Assembly (NCBI GenBank): GCA_024641655.1
Contig: JAHECR010000001.1
Coordinates: 235,151 to 299,150 of the forward strand
Origin: Acidimicrobiaceae bacterium
GTDB taxonomy: Bacteria; Actinomycetota; Acidimicrobiia; Acidimicrobiales; UBA8592
DNA: 64,000 nucleotides
Direction: 5' to 3'
Of this stretch, positions 23,826 to 32,797 are shown in pieces. Made by a program: the position numbers and the translations under genes. The notes under the pieces were generated by a model that saw nothing but the letters and a program-made list of their open reading frames with translations, searched no databases and had not been told where the DNA came from. Each line of letters opens with the position of its first letter. Position 1 is the first letter of the stretch.

Positions 23826-24563
23826 TCACGTGACGAGGCTGATGCCCCCGTCCACGGGCAGGATCGCGCCGGTCATATACCGCGTGCGGATACAGCTCAA
23901 CACCGCTTCGGCAACATCGTCGGGATCGCCCGTGCGCGCGAGCGGCGCACGAGCGCGGACCTCCTCCTTGCGCTCGTCCCACCCCACCGTCCAGGGCGTG
24001 TCGATCTGTCCCGGAGCGACGGCGTTGACCCGAACCGGCCCGCAGCTCTTCGCCAACAGCACGGTCAGCTGGTTCAGTGCAGCCTTCGTCATCGAGTAGG
24101 CGATCGAGCTGCCGACCGGACGCAGCCCGGCCACCGACGTCACGTTCACGATGCAGGCGTCGTCGGCCTGCAGGAGATGGGGCATGGCTGCACGGCAGAG
24201 CCACCAGGTCCCGTAGACGTTCACCTCGAAGGTGCGCCGCAGGATGTCGTCGGTGAGCGCGTCGAGGTCGGCGTGGGGCACCACCGTCGTCCATCCCGCG
24301 TTGTTGACAAGGATGTCGAGGGCGCCGAAGCGCTCCACGGTGGCGGCGATCATGGCCTCGCCGGCGGCCCGATCGCTGATATCGCAGCGGTGGTAGCCGG
24401 CCTCGGAGCCGAGCTCTGCAGCCAGGGCCTCCCCCGCCTCGACCGAGGAGACGGAGTTGACCATCACCTTCGCTCCCGATGCCGCGAGCCGCCGAGCAAC
24501 CGCAGCACCGATGCCGCTGGAGGAGCCCGTCACCAGCGCCACGCGTCCGTCCAGATCTCCCAT
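23826..24563 (-). CDS. Short-chain dehydrogenase/reductase
   Basis: 245-aa classical SDR. Residues 11-18 give the cofactor loop 'TGSSSGIG', then 'NNAG', the catalytic Ser in 'NVTSVAG' and 'YSMTK' with Tyr/Lys, and the end 'TGAILPVDGG'. The ATG at 24563 starts the conserved 'MGDLDGRVALVTG'; the in-frame ATG at 24608 would add a Pro/Ser-rich tail. Substrate unknown. It precedes the acyltransferase gene on the same strand. Confidence 0.9.
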   Translation of the reverse strand: MGDLDGRVALVTGSSSGIGAAVARRLAASGAKVMVNSVSSVEAGEALAAELGSEAGYHRCDISDRAAGEAMIAATVERFGALDILVNNAGWTTVVPHADLDALTDDILRRTFEVNVYGTWWLCRAAMPHLLQADDACIVNVTSVAGLRPVGSSIAYSMTKAALNQLTVLLAKSCGPVRVNAVAPGQIDTPWTVGWDERKEEVRARAPLARTGDPDDVAEAVLSCIRTRYMTGAILPVDGGISLVT

Positions 24564-24640
24564 GCTGCTCCCTCCGACGCCGCACCACGGAGACGGCGAA
24601 CTGGGCACGAGCTTATGGCCCGGCGCGAGCAGTCGACGGC

Positions 24641-25567
24641 TCAGCGCAAGGTCACGGCGATGCGTTGCGCGTCGACCAGCAAGAGCCCGACATAGGTGTC
24701 CGCACCGCTGCCGGCCTCGCCGAGAGCACCGGTGTAGAGCTCCACGACCTCGACGCCAGCGCGCGAAGCGACCTGCTCCGCGTCGACGGTGGCGGCACCG
24801 ATGTCGACGAACACCGCCTCGACGCCCAGCCCGGTGATCCGCTCGACCAGTGCCGCGAGGTCCGCCGGGTTCGCTTCCGCCAGCGTCGACGACGACGGCA
24901 GGACGTTGCCGACCACGGTGAGCCCGTAACGGTCGGCGAACCGGCCGAGCGCGTCGTGGTTCGTCACGATCAATCGTCGATCGGCGGCGACGGGCCCGAA
25001 CATCGCGGCGATCGCGCGGTCGGCTTCGGTCAGCTCTGCGATGTAGACGTCGAGACAGCCGTCGACAGCGACCCGATCGAGGCCGGCGTCAGCCACGAGC
25101 GCGTCGGCCAGCGCCGGCAAGGCATCGACCACGGCCACGGGGTCGAACCACAGATGCGGGTCCTCGCCACTGTCGACGCCCATCAGCTCGGCAATCCGTA
25201 CCACGGGCGTGCCGCCGTCTTCCACCGCTGCGATCGTGCGGCCGACACGACCCTCGAGCCCGGCTCCGTTCGCGACCACCACGACCGCGGACTCGAGCCG
25301 TCCACGGTCGGCCAGAGACGGCTCGTAATCGTGGGGATCGGCGCCCGCGGGCATCAGCGAAACGACCGACGCCTGCCCGTCACAGACCAGGTTCGTGACG
25401 ACGTCGGCCCAGATCGACGTGGTGGCCACAACCGTCGGCAAGACGTCAGGATCCGACGTCGATCCGGTGCCCCCGCACCCCGCCGCAACGCCGACACTGG
25501 CCAGGACGCAAACGGCGAGCACGACCTGGGTCGACGACCACTTCCCGGAGCCCAAGACACGCAGCAT
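24641..25567 (-). CDS. Zn/Mn-type ABC transporter substrate-binding lipoprotein (ZnuA-like)
   Basis: 308-aa cluster A-I metal-binding protein. The lipoprotein signal ends in 'VAAGCGG'. Metal-ligand regions are the His of 'GADPHDYEPS', the His of 'EDPHLWFDP', the His of 'VTNHDALGRF' and the terminal acidic 'VFVDIGAAT'. The His-rich loop common in ZnuA is absent. No permease or ATPase gene lies nearby, so it is an orphan, and it may work with a transporter encoded elsewhere. Zn versus Mn cannot be decided. Confidence 0.85.
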   Translation of the reverse strand: MLRVLGSGKWSSTQVVLAVCVLASVGVAAGCGGTGSTSDPDVLPTVVATTSIWADVVTNLVCDGQASVVSLMPAGADPHDYEPSLADRGRLESAVVVVANGAGLEGRVGRTIAAVEDGGTPVVRIAELMGVDSGEDPHLWFDPVAVVDALPALADALVADAGLDRVAVDGCLDVYIAELTEADRAIAAMFGPVAADRRLIVTNHDALGRFADRYGLTVVGNVLPSSSTLAEANPADLAALVERITGLGVEAVFVDIGAATVDAEQVASRAGVEVVELYTGALGEAGSGADTYVGLLLVDAQRIAVTLR

Positions 25568-25750
25568 GACCCGACGAAGCCTACGAGACCAGCTGCGCGT
25601 TTCTCGCCCGACGGACCCCCGGGGCCACAGGAGATCGAGCGGTCGACCGGACCGGGCTGAACGGTGCGCCTACCATGGCGGCAATCGGCACAAGCCTGAC
25701 ACCACCCGAGGAGCACCGTTGAGGGACCTGACCGAAAGGGAGGCCCAACG

Positions 25751-26650
25751 ATGAAGCGTCTCCCCGGAGTCGACCGGGTCGATCTGGCGTCGCTCCCCTA
25801 CTTCGCCATCACGATGGTCGCCGAGGGCCGAGCGCTGGCCAAGCACACCACTCGCGAGCCGGGCTCGCTCCTCGAACCGAGCGACCCCGGCACCGATCCC
25901 GACCCGTTGATTCCCGTCGGATTCGAGCGGCGCGACACCGTCGCCAGCTTGGCGATGCTCGTCGGGAACATCGCGGTCAACACCGCGACACGAGCGCCTC
26001 TCGCTCGGCTCGGCGAGCGCCTCTTCCGGCGCCGCGTCTTCGGGCTGCGGAGCGGGCCGGGTTCGTTCATCGCGGCACTGGTCGTCTGGGATCTCCTCTA
26101 TTACTGGAGCCACCGACTCCAACATGAACATCGCGTCCTGTGGGCGAATCACGTGACACACCATTCGAGTCGCCGGTACAACCTGTCCACCGCGTTGCGC
26201 CAGCCCTGGTCGGGCTTCCTGGTGTCGTGGGTGTACTTCCCGATGCCGTTGCTCGGCATCCCGGTGGCCCAGACGGCCCGGTCGGGGCAGCTCAACCTGC
26301 TGTACCAGTACTGGATCCACACCGAGGCCATCGATCGGCTTCCCTCACCCGTGGAACGCGTGTTCAACACCCCCTCGCACCATCGGGTCCACCACGGCAC
26401 GAATCCCCAGTACCTCGACAAGAACTACGGGGGCATCCTGATCGTGTGGGACAAGCTGTTCGGAACCTTCGAGCCGGAGGTACGTCGAGTCGACTACGGG
26501 CTCACGACGAACGTCTCGACGTTCAATCCGGTCCGAATCGCCTACCACGAGTTCAGCGACATCTGGCGAGACCTGAGGGCGACGCCCGGACTCGCCGACA
26601 AGCTACGCACCCTGTGGCGGCGGCCCGGGTGGCGGCCCGAGCCGACCTGA
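25751..26650 (+). CDS. Sterol desaturase / fatty acid hydroxylase family protein
   Basis: 299-aa membrane di-iron enzyme. The histidine clusters are 'WSHRLQHEH', 'HVTHHSS' and 'HHRVHHG', followed by 'NYGGILIVWDKLFGTFEPE', the standard order for this superfamily. Hydrophobic segments precede and separate them. The ATG at 25751 has AGGGAGG about 8 nt upstream. It may hydroxylate or desaturate a lipid or steroid-like substrate. It is convergent with the MarR-type gene (13 bp gap). Confidence 0.9.
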   Translation: MKRLPGVDRVDLASLPYFAITMVAEGRALAKHTTREPGSLLEPSDPGTDPDPLIPVGFERRDTVASLAMLVGNIAVNTATRAPLARLGERLFRRRVFGLRSGPGSFIAALVVWDLLYYWSHRLQHEHRVLWANHVTHHSSRRYNLSTALRQPWSGFLVSWVYFPMPLLGIPVAQTARSGQLNLLYQYWIHTEAIDRLPSPVERVFNTPSHHRVHHGTNPQYLDKNYGGILIVWDKLFGTFEPEVRRVDYGLTTNVSTFNPVRIAYHEFSDIWRDLRATPGLADKLRTLWRRPGWRPEPT

Positions 26651-26663
26651 CCCACCGAGCCGG

Positions 26664-27119
26664 TCAGGTCGTCGCGCGTGCGGCGATGCGAGCCAGCACC
26701 CGTGCGACCACGGCCCGCTCCCCCGGTGCCACGAGGTCGACGATGAGCCTCCGCACCTCGGCGACGTGGCCCGGCGCTGCAGCCTCGAGGGTGCGCAGTC
26801 CATCGGGGGTCAAGACCGCGAACATGCCTCGTCGGTCATCAGGGCACTTCTCGCGCGCGACCCAGCCCCGACCGACCAGGCGATCGACGCGCTGGGTGAG
26901 CCGGCTCTGGGAGTGCAGGCAGAGTCGGGAGAGGTCGGTCATGCGCAGCTTTCCGTCGGAGGCCTCCGAGAGGTGCACGAGCACCTCGTAGTCCTCGAAG
27001 GCCATGTCGGCGTCGGCCTTCAGCGCGGCGCCGAGCAGCGGGAACACCGAACCGGCGGCGTCGACGAACGCCCTCCAGAGCGCCATCTCCTCTCCGTCGA
27101 GCCACTCCGTTTCTCCCAC
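26664..27119 (-). CDS. MarR-family transcriptional regulator
   Basis: 151-aa winged-helix regulator with 'LSEASDGKLRMTDLSRLCLH', the recognition segment 'SQSRLTQRVDRLVGRGWV' and wing 'CPDDRRGMFAVLT'. The start is the GTG at 27119. A Cys sits in the DNA-binding region and another at the wing, so redox control is possible but unproven. It is divergent from a pirin gene across an unusually AT-rich gap, which suggests that it represses pirin and itself. Confidence 0.88.
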   Translation of the reverse strand: MGETEWLDGEEMALWRAFVDAAGSVFPLLGAALKADADMAFEDYEVLVHLSEASDGKLRMTDLSRLCLHSQSRLTQRVDRLVGRGWVAREKCPDDRRGMFAVLTPDGLRTLEAAAPGHVAEVRRLIVDLVAPGERAVVARVLARIAARATT

Positions 27120-27138
27120 GCGACCATCCTAGCCCGCG

Positions 27139-27161
27139 ATATATTTCAATATTTAATAACT
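27139..27161. promoter_or_regulatory. AT-rich promoter/operator region between marR-type and pirin genes
   Basis: ATATATTTCAATATTTAATA starts at 27140 and is strikingly AT-rich within GC-rich DNA. It contains AATATT and partial inverted repeats of the kind MarR proteins bind. Exact -10/-35 boxes for the two directions are not clear. Confidence 0.4.
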
Positions 27162-27217
27162 CTTGTCGTGCACCGCTCCCACAGCCTGCACACGACATCG
27201 ACAACGGAGTACCCCCG

Positions 27218-27946
27218 ATGATCAACACAATCGCGACCACGGTCGACCCTCGGCCGGGCGCGAGCAGGTTCCGCACCCGGCTCGGATGGCTCGACAGCCA
27301 TCACAGTTTCAGTTTCGCCAACCACTACGACCCCGCCAACGTCGGCCACGGGCTGCTCATCGTCTCCAACGACGACGTCGTCGCCCCTGGCGCCGGCTTC
27401 GGCTCGCACCCCCATCGCGACATGGAGATCGTCACCTGGGTGCTGGAGGGCCGACTCGAGCACCGCGACTCTGCGGGCAACCACGGCATCCTCGAACCGG
27501 GCATCGTCCAGCGCATGTCGGCAGGGACGGGGATCGTCCACAGCGAGGTGAACCACAGCGCCACCGAGCCCGTCCACTTCCTGCAGATGTGGGTCCCACC
27601 CGACGGCAAGGGTCGCCCCCCGGCGTACGAACAACGTGACGTCTCCGATGCGCTCGCCGGACACCAGTTGATCCCCGTGGCGTCGGGCACGCGACACGCG
27701 GGCGCGATCGTGATCGGCCAGCGAGACGCGACGATGTGGGTGGGCCGACTGGAGAGTGGGTCACAGCACCTGCTTCCGGACGCTACCTTCGTCCACGTCT
27801 TCGTGGCCCGAGGCACGATCACCCTCGACGGCTCACACACCCTCGGAGCCGGTGATGCGGCTCGACTCGCGGCAACGAACCACACCGTCGTCGAGGCAAC
27901 CGAGGACGCCGAGGTAGTCGTATGGGAAAGTGCCCACAGCCGATGA
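27218..27946 (+). CDS. Pirin family protein (bicupin)
   Basis: 242-aa pirin. The N-terminal cupin has 'GFGSHPHRDMEIVTWVLEG' with the metal-binding His pair and 'IVQRMSAGTGIVHSE' with further His and Glu; the C-terminal cupin is degenerate. Bacterial pirins such as YhhW have quercetinase activity, and others act as redox sensors. It is divergent from the MarR-type regulator and followed 46 bp later by a VOC-family gene, a likely stress-response unit. Confidence 0.92.
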   Translation: MINTIATTVDPRPGASRFRTRLGWLDSHHSFSFANHYDPANVGHGLLIVSNDDVVAPGAGFGSHPHRDMEIVTWVLEGRLEHRDSAGNHGILEPGIVQRMSAGTGIVHSEVNHSATEPVHFLQMWVPPDGKGRPPAYEQRDVSDALAGHQLIPVASGTRHAGAIVIGQRDATMWVGRLESGSQHLLPDATFVHVFVARGTITLDGSHTLGAGDAARLAATNHTVVEATEDAEVVVWESAHSR

Positions 27947-27992
27947 TCGCGACGACCACCAGCCGACCACCGCGCGACCCAGGAGGCCAGCC

Positions 27993-28499
27993 ATGAGCAC
28001 GACCCACCACGGAGACGACGTCGACCGCAGCAAGGAGTGGGAGGCCCTGCGCCGCGCCCACCTCCGACCTCGGGGCGAACGCCCGGCCTCAACCGCTCGG
28101 GGCGTACACCACTTCGCCCTGTTGAGCTCGAGCGTGGAACGGACGATCGAGTTCTACCAGGGCATCCTCGAGTTCCCGCTCACCGAGTTGTTCGAGAATC
28201 GCGACTACCAGGGATCGACGCACTTCTTCTTCGACATCGGCAACGGCAACCTGCTCGCCTTCTTCGACTTCCCCGGGCTCGGGTTGCATCCGTACGCCGA
28301 AGTACTCGGGGGATTCCACCACCTGGCGATCTCGGTGACCCCCGAGCAGCAAGCCCGGCTGCGAGAGAAGCTCGAAGCCGCAGGCATCGCCATCGACTTC
28401 GAAGACCGCACCTCGATCTACTTCAAGGGCCCCGACGGCGAGCGGCTCGAACTCCTGGCCGATCCCCTCGGCGAGATGTACGGCGCCACCGTGTCCTGA
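27993..28499 (+). CDS. VOC/glyoxalase-like dioxygenase family protein
   Basis: 168 aa. After a charged 40-residue N-terminus come two beta-alpha-beta-beta-beta units: 'GVHHFALLSSSVERTIEFYQ' with the first metal His, 'GGFHHLAISV' and 'FKGPDGERLELLADP' with the final Glu. The ATG at 27993 has AGGAGG 7 nt upstream. It probably shares the pirin transcript. The substrate is unknown. Confidence 0.85.
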   Translation: MSTTHHGDDVDRSKEWEALRRAHLRPRGERPASTARGVHHFALLSSSVERTIEFYQGILEFPLTELFENRDYQGSTHFFFDIGNGNLLAFFDFPGLGLHPYAEVLGGFHHLAISVTPEQQARLREKLEAAGIAIDFEDRTSIYFKGPDGERLELLADPLGEMYGATVS

Positions 28500-28586
28500 T
28501 CCCGGGGCCAAGGCGCCCGCCCCGGAGGGCGCTGGTAGTGTCGGGGGTTCGATGAGGGGATCCCGACCAGGCACGACGGCGCGCGC

Positions 28587-29939
28587 GTGAGCCAGACGAC
28601 CACCCCACCCTTCGCGCCCGACGGTGACTCATTGGAGGATCCACTCCCCGAGCTCGTCGACGACCATTCGCGCTGGGTCCCCCGTACCTTCGACGGGCTC
28701 CGGTTCCGTCCGTTCCGGTTCTACATGGGCGCGATGATCTGGTGGAACGCCGCCATGAGCATGCAGATGCTCGTGCGGGGCTACCTCGCCTACCACCTCA
28801 CGGACTCCTTCGCCTCCCTCGGCGTCGTCGGCCTCGGCTCGGCCATCCCGATGCTGCTCCTGTCGCCGGTCGGCGGCGTCATTGCCGACCGCACGTCGAA
28901 GCGGCTCGTGCTGCAGCTGGGTCAGATCTTCAGCGCCGTCGTCGCGGTCGTCGTCGCCGTGCTGCTCTTCAACGGCGCGCTCGAGTTCTGGCACCTGTTC
29001 GTGGCGTCGTTCGCCCAGGGCGTGATGTCGTCGCTGGTCATGCCTTCTCGACAGGCGTTACTGCCCGAGGTCGTCGGCATGCGGCGGCTCATGAACGCGA
29101 TCCCGCTGCAGACGGCGGGCATGAACCTCATGCAGATCCTGGCCCCGACACTCGGCGGGTTCATGCTCGACTGGACCGACCCTGCGTGGGTCTACGTGTT
29201 CATGGCCGTCATGTACGCCATGTCGGTCCTCATGCTCTTCCTCGTCGATGTCCTCTCGCCAGAGGAGCTCGAGGAGAGCCGAGCGGGAACGAACGCTGCC
29301 GGTGGCGGGGCGGGTGCCGCGGCACACGTCGACCGCGCGGGCGCCTTCGGTCAGCTCGCGGCGGGGTTCTCGTACCTGCGACGTGACGCCACAGTGCGCA
29401 ACATCTTGGCCTTCACGTTCATCGGGTCCGTTCTCGGCATGCCCATCCGGATGCTCTTGCCCGGCTACGTCAGCGAAGTCTTCGGCGACGGCGGTTCCAC
29501 CCTCGGCCTCCTGCAGATGGGCATGGGCGTCGGGGCCCTGCTGGGCGCGCTCGTCCTCGCCTCGCTGCGCATGGCCCGCCGACGCGGCCTGTTGCTCGCT
29601 GCGAGTGCGATCCTGCTCGGCACGGCCATGATCGGGTTCTCGGTCACCGGCGTCATGTGGCTGGCGTGGATCGGGCTCCTCGTCGTCGGCGTCGGGTCGT
29701 CGGGACGCCAGGCCATGGGCCAGGTGCTGATCCAGGAGTACGTCGCCGACGACTACCGCGGCCGGGTCATGGCCGTCTTCATGATGCAGTTCAGCCTCAT
29801 GTCGGTTGGGACGTTCTTCGTCAGCCTCTACATGGAACGGGTCGGACCGGAGTTCGCGATCGGCTCGCTCGGCGGGCTGCTCGTCGCCTCATCGATGGCG
29901 TTCCTCTTCTTCGTGCCGCGCTTTCGCGCACTCGACTGA
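28587..29939 (+). CDS. MFS transporter (DHA3/enterobactin-exporter type)
   Basis: 450-aa major facilitator with about 12 hydrophobic helices. The loop 2-3 motif is 'GGVIADRTSKRLVL' and the second-half counterpart 'DDYRGRVMAVFMMQFSLM'. The GTG at 28587 starts a cytoplasmic tail of about 40 residues. The resemblance is to MFS_3/EntS-like exporters. Length is normal and it appears intact, unlike the MFS relic at 20599. Confidence 0.85.
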   Translation: MSQTTTPPFAPDGDSLEDPLPELVDDHSRWVPRTFDGLRFRPFRFYMGAMIWWNAAMSMQMLVRGYLAYHLTDSFASLGVVGLGSAIPMLLLSPVGGVIADRTSKRLVLQLGQIFSAVVAVVVAVLLFNGALEFWHLFVASFAQGVMSSLVMPSRQALLPEVVGMRRLMNAIPLQTAGMNLMQILAPTLGGFMLDWTDPAWVYVFMAVMYAMSVLMLFLVDVLSPEELEESRAGTNAAGGGAGAAAHVDRAGAFGQLAAGFSYLRRDATVRNILAFTFIGSVLGMPIRMLLPGYVSEVFGDGGSTLGLLQMGMGVGALLGALVLASLRMARRRGLLLAASAILLGTAMIGFSVTGVMWLAWIGLLVVGVGSSGRQAMGQVLIQEYVADDYRGRVMAVFMMQFSLMSVGTFFVSLYMERVGPEFAIGSLGGLLVASSMAFLFFVPRFRALD

Positions 29940-29993
29940 CGTCAGGCGGACAGGCCGACATAGCCGCAGGAGCGCGGCCGCAGCGGCCGTGGC

Positions 29994-30410
29994 ATGCTCG
30001 ATGACGTGGACCGCCGCGCCTACCTCGACCACCTCAAGCTCGACGCCATGACCACCGCGGCGATCGAAGCATTCTTCCGGGGCCTGCACCGCCGAGTCCC
30101 ACGGCCCGAGAGCGCCGAAGCCGTCCAGGCGCGCAGCCGTATCGCCGAGCGGCTCGCCACCCTCAACGCGCAGATGCTCGGGCGCCAGGTCGACCACCGG
30201 GTGCCGGTCGACATCGATGCCATGGCGTCGACCATCGCAGACCGGGTCGACCGGTACGGCTCCGTGGACTGGAACCGGGTGGCCGACGGATCTGCGCTGA
30301 TCGAGCTCGCCCGCCGGACGGTGGGCGAGATCTCCGCAGACCTTCATGAAGCCGAGCCCGCAGGCGGGCCTGCATCCGTAGACGACGGCGAAGACGACCC
30401 GAGCGTCTGA
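29994..30410 (+). CDS. Conserved-type hypothetical protein
   Basis: 138 aa, not recognised. It is predicted to be mostly helical with no signal or membrane segment, and has an acidic C-terminus. Codon use on this strand is normal for the window, whereas the long opposite-strand frame is Arg/Ser/Cys-rich and looks like a shadow. The start is the ATG at 29994; no strong ribosome site is present. It is followed by the convergent Fur-family gene after 34 bp. Confidence 0.55.
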   Translation: MLDDVDRRAYLDHLKLDAMTTAAIEAFFRGLHRRVPRPESAEAVQARSRIAERLATLNAQMLGRQVDHRVPVDIDAMASTIADRVDRYGSVDWNRVADGSALIELARRTVGEISADLHEAEPAGGPASVDDGEDDPSV

Positions 30411-30444
30411 GGCGACGACCCTGCGACACGGGGCTCTGCCCCGA

Positions 30445-30855
30445 TCAACCACAGGTCTTGCAGATCCCCGAGGCACGCACGTCGATCGACCGCGCGTCGA
30501 AGTCCACGCCGCTGCGCAACTGGCCGCGCAGTTCGTCGACGAGCGCAGCGTCGTGGTGGGTGACGCCACCGCAGACGGTGCACACGAGATGGATCACCGC
30601 ATCGTCGTGTGATCGCTCCCACGTGGCGGTGGCCTGATCACCCAGGTGCGACGCCCGCACCAGGTCGAGCTCGTCGAACAATGCGAGCGTGCGGTACACC
30701 GACGAGACGTTGATCCCCGGGTCGCGCTCGGCGGCCTGGTCGGCGATCTCCTGCGCGTTGAGATGACCATGGTTGGTCGCGAGCACATCCCACACCACCT
30801 GCCGGGGGCGGGTGAGGCGGTAGCCGCTCGAGCGCAACGCCTCCTCGAGGTCCAT
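30445..30855 (-). CDS. Fur-family metalloregulator, probably Nur-like
   Basis: 136-aa Fur-family repressor. The winged helix contains 'GYRLTRPRQVVWDVL' and 'VSSVYRTLALFDELDLV', and the dimerisation half has two CxxC pairs ('CTVC', 'CKTC') that would hold structural zinc. The ATG at 30855 opens the conserved 'MDLEEALRSSGYR'. It is divergent from a CbiM(N)QO-type Ni/Co importer. A 17-bp site in the gap fits the nickel regulator (NUR) box, so I infer nickel sensing; Zur or Mur remain possible. Confidence 0.85.
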   Translation of the reverse strand: MDLEEALRSSGYRLTRPRQVVWDVLATNHGHLNAQEIADQAAERDPGINVSSVYRTLALFDELDLVRASHLGDQATATWERSHDDAVIHLVCTVCGGVTHHDAALVDELRGQLRSGVDFDARSIDVRASGICKTCG

Positions 30856-30962
30856 CTCGACAGCGTAGGACCGACCGAGCAGCGGAGCCATCCCAACTCC
30901 GCCCCGAGGACCTCGCGGCACCGTCGGTTTTCGCCGGCCGGCCTGGTGCCACGGCAGCCTTA

Positions 30963-30979
30963 TTGCGAATGGTTTGCAG
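30963..30979 (+). promoter_or_regulatory. NUR-box-like operator
   Basis: TTGCGA-ATGGT-TTGCAG matches the Streptomyces Nur consensus tTGCaa-N5-ttGCAA at 10 of 12 defined positions. It lies 71-87 bp upstream of the CbiM-like start and about 110 bp upstream of the divergent Fur-family gene. Confidence 0.5.
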
Positions 30980-31049
30980 GCGATGCGGGCCAGGCTTAGG
31001 CTCCTCGTCAGGCCCGACCCTCGTTCTGGAGAGCCCGTTGATCCTCGCG

Positions 31050-32027
31050 ATGCACGCGCCCGACGGGTTCCTCGAACCCCCGGTTGCCATCGTCACCGCC
31101 GTCATCAGTCTGCTGATCCTGGGGCGCGCGCTGCGCCTGTCGTCGCGCGAACTGGGCGATCGCATGGTGCCGTTCGCGGGCATCGCCGCAGCCTTCGTGT
31201 TCGCCGCCCAGATGGTCAACTTCCCCATTGCGTCGGGGACCAGTGGCCACCTGATCGGTGGAGCTCTGGTCGCCGTGCTGCTCGGGCCGTGGGCGGCGAC
31301 ACTCGTGGTCGCAATCGTCGTGGGGGTCCAGGCCCTGGTGTTCGCCGACGGCGGCGTCACCGCCCTCGGCTACAACACCCTGAACATGGCGATCGTCACG
31401 ACGTTCGGGGGCTGGGCGTTGTTCGTGCTGTTCCGTCGCGTCTTCCCGGCGACGACTTCCGGCGTCGTTGCGGCAACCGCGCTCGCGTCGGCGGGATCGG
31501 TCGTCTTGTCGGCGGCCACGTTCTCGCTCGAGTGGCTGTTCGGAGCCTCGGTCCCCGTGCCGTTCGACACCGTGTTCGCCGCGATGGTTGGCACGCACGC
31601 GATCATCGGGGTCGGCGAAGCGTTCATCAGCGCGACCGTTGTCAGCTCCGTGCTCGCGAGCCGACCGGACCTCGTGGTCGGAGCGCGCGACCTCGACAAG
31701 ACGGCACTCCACCGGCGGGCGCCGACGCGGATGCGCACCGTCGTCACGACCGGGATCCTGGCCGCCCTGCTCGTGGCCGGCGTCGGTTCACAGTTCGCAG
31801 CCGACAGCCCCGACGGACTCGACCGCGTCGCCCAGGAGAACGGAATCGTCGGCTCCGGCACGCACCTGCTCGACAGTGGACCCTTCGCCGACTACGCCAC
31901 CGCCGGAATCGGCAACGCCGCCGCGTCGCTGACCGTCGCCGGGGTCGCGGGCGTTGCCCTCACGTTCCTGGTCGGCTACGGCCTTCTCGCACGCCCATGG
32001 CGCGCCCGCGACACGTCGCTGCGCTGA
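31050..32027 (+). CDS. ECF-type Ni/Co transporter S component, CbiM-CbiN-like fusion
   Basis: 325-aa membrane protein. The ATG at 31050 yields the CbiM/NikM N-terminus 'MHAPDGFLEPP', where Met1 and His2 are metal ligands in this family, so this start is functionally required even though GGAGAG is 16 nt upstream. The CbiM core spans about 1-220. The C-terminal part (about 230-325) contains 'DSPDGLDRVA', the PDGLE motif of CbiN-like subunits, so M and N are fused. The stop overlaps the next start (TGATG). Nickel is inferred from the regulator and operator. Confidence 0.88.
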   Translation: MHAPDGFLEPPVAIVTAVISLLILGRALRLSSRELGDRMVPFAGIAAAFVFAAQMVNFPIASGTSGHLIGGALVAVLLGPWAATLVVAIVVGVQALVFADGGVTALGYNTLNMAIVTTFGGWALFVLFRRVFPATTSGVVAATALASAGSVVLSAATFSLEWLFGASVPVPFDTVFAAMVGTHAIIGVGEAFISATVVSSVLASRPDLVVGARDLDKTALHRRAPTRMRTVVTTGILAALLVAGVGSQFAADSPDGLDRVAQENGIVGSGTHLLDSGPFADYATAGIGNAAASLTVAGVAGVALTFLVGYGLLARPWRARDTSLR

Positions 32028-32797
32028 TGGCATCCCACGCGCCGAGCCACCACCACCTCCACGTGCCCGGTGCCTCGATCGTCCACCGGCTGGCTCCCGA
32101 CGCCAAGGTTCTCGGCCTGCTGGTGTTCGTGATCGCCGCAGCACTGACGCCCAGGGAGGCGTTCTGGGCCTTTGCCCTCGACGCGACGGTCGTGTTCGGT
32201 GTTCTCGTTGTCGCGGGGCTCCCTTGGCGCCCCATCGTGCGGCGGCTCGCGGTCATCGTCCCCTTCCTGAGCTTCGCCGCGCTCCTGCCGTTCATCGCCG
32301 GCGGCGACCGCGTCGACCTCGCGGGCATCGCATTGTCGAGAGCCGGCCTGTGGGGAAGCTGGAACGTCGCCGCGAAAGGCCTGCTCGGCGCCGCAGCGGC
32401 GATCATCGTCTCGGCCACCACACCCGTCCCCGACCTGCTCCGTGGCCTCCAGTCCATGCGGGTACCGACCGTCGTCGTGGGGATCATCTCATTCATGTTC
32501 CGCTACCTCGACGTGCTCGCGGCGCAGCTCCAGCGGATGAGAACGGCGATGATCGCGCGCTGCCACGACCCGCGGTGGGCGTGGCAGGCAAAGCCGATCG
32601 CCACATCTGCGGGGACGCTGTTCGTTCGCTCCTACGAACGCGGCGAGCGGGTTCACGGAGCCATGCTGGCTCGGGGATTCGACGGAACGCTGCCGCCGCT
32701 GCAGCCCAACCACGCGCCGCAGCCACGCTCCATCAGCGCACTGCTGCCCGGAGGCGTGGCGGCGTGCCTACTCGTCGCGGCGTTGGTGGCACGATGA
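32027..32797 (+). CDS. ECF transporter transmembrane (T) component, CbiQ/NikQ-like
   Basis: 256-aa energy-coupling T component with about five to six helices. It has 'VHRLAPDAKVLGLL' near the N-terminus and the coupling motif 'MLARGFDGTLP' near residue 218, which docks to the ATPases. His residues cluster in 'MASHAPSHHHLH'. The ATG overlaps the previous stop by 1 nt, and the next gene overlaps its stop by 4 nt. Confidence 0.9.
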   Translation: MASHAPSHHHLHVPGASIVHRLAPDAKVLGLLVFVIAAALTPREAFWAFALDATVVFGVLVVAGLPWRPIVRRLAVIVPFLSFAALLPFIAGGDRVDLAGIALSRAGLWGSWNVAAKGLLGAAAAIIVSATTPVPDLLRGLQSMRVPTVVVGIISFMFRYLDVLAAQLQRMRTAMIARCHDPRWAWQAKPIATSAGTLFVRSYERGERVHGAMLARGFDGTLPPLQPNHAPQPRSISALLPGGVAACLLVAALVAR

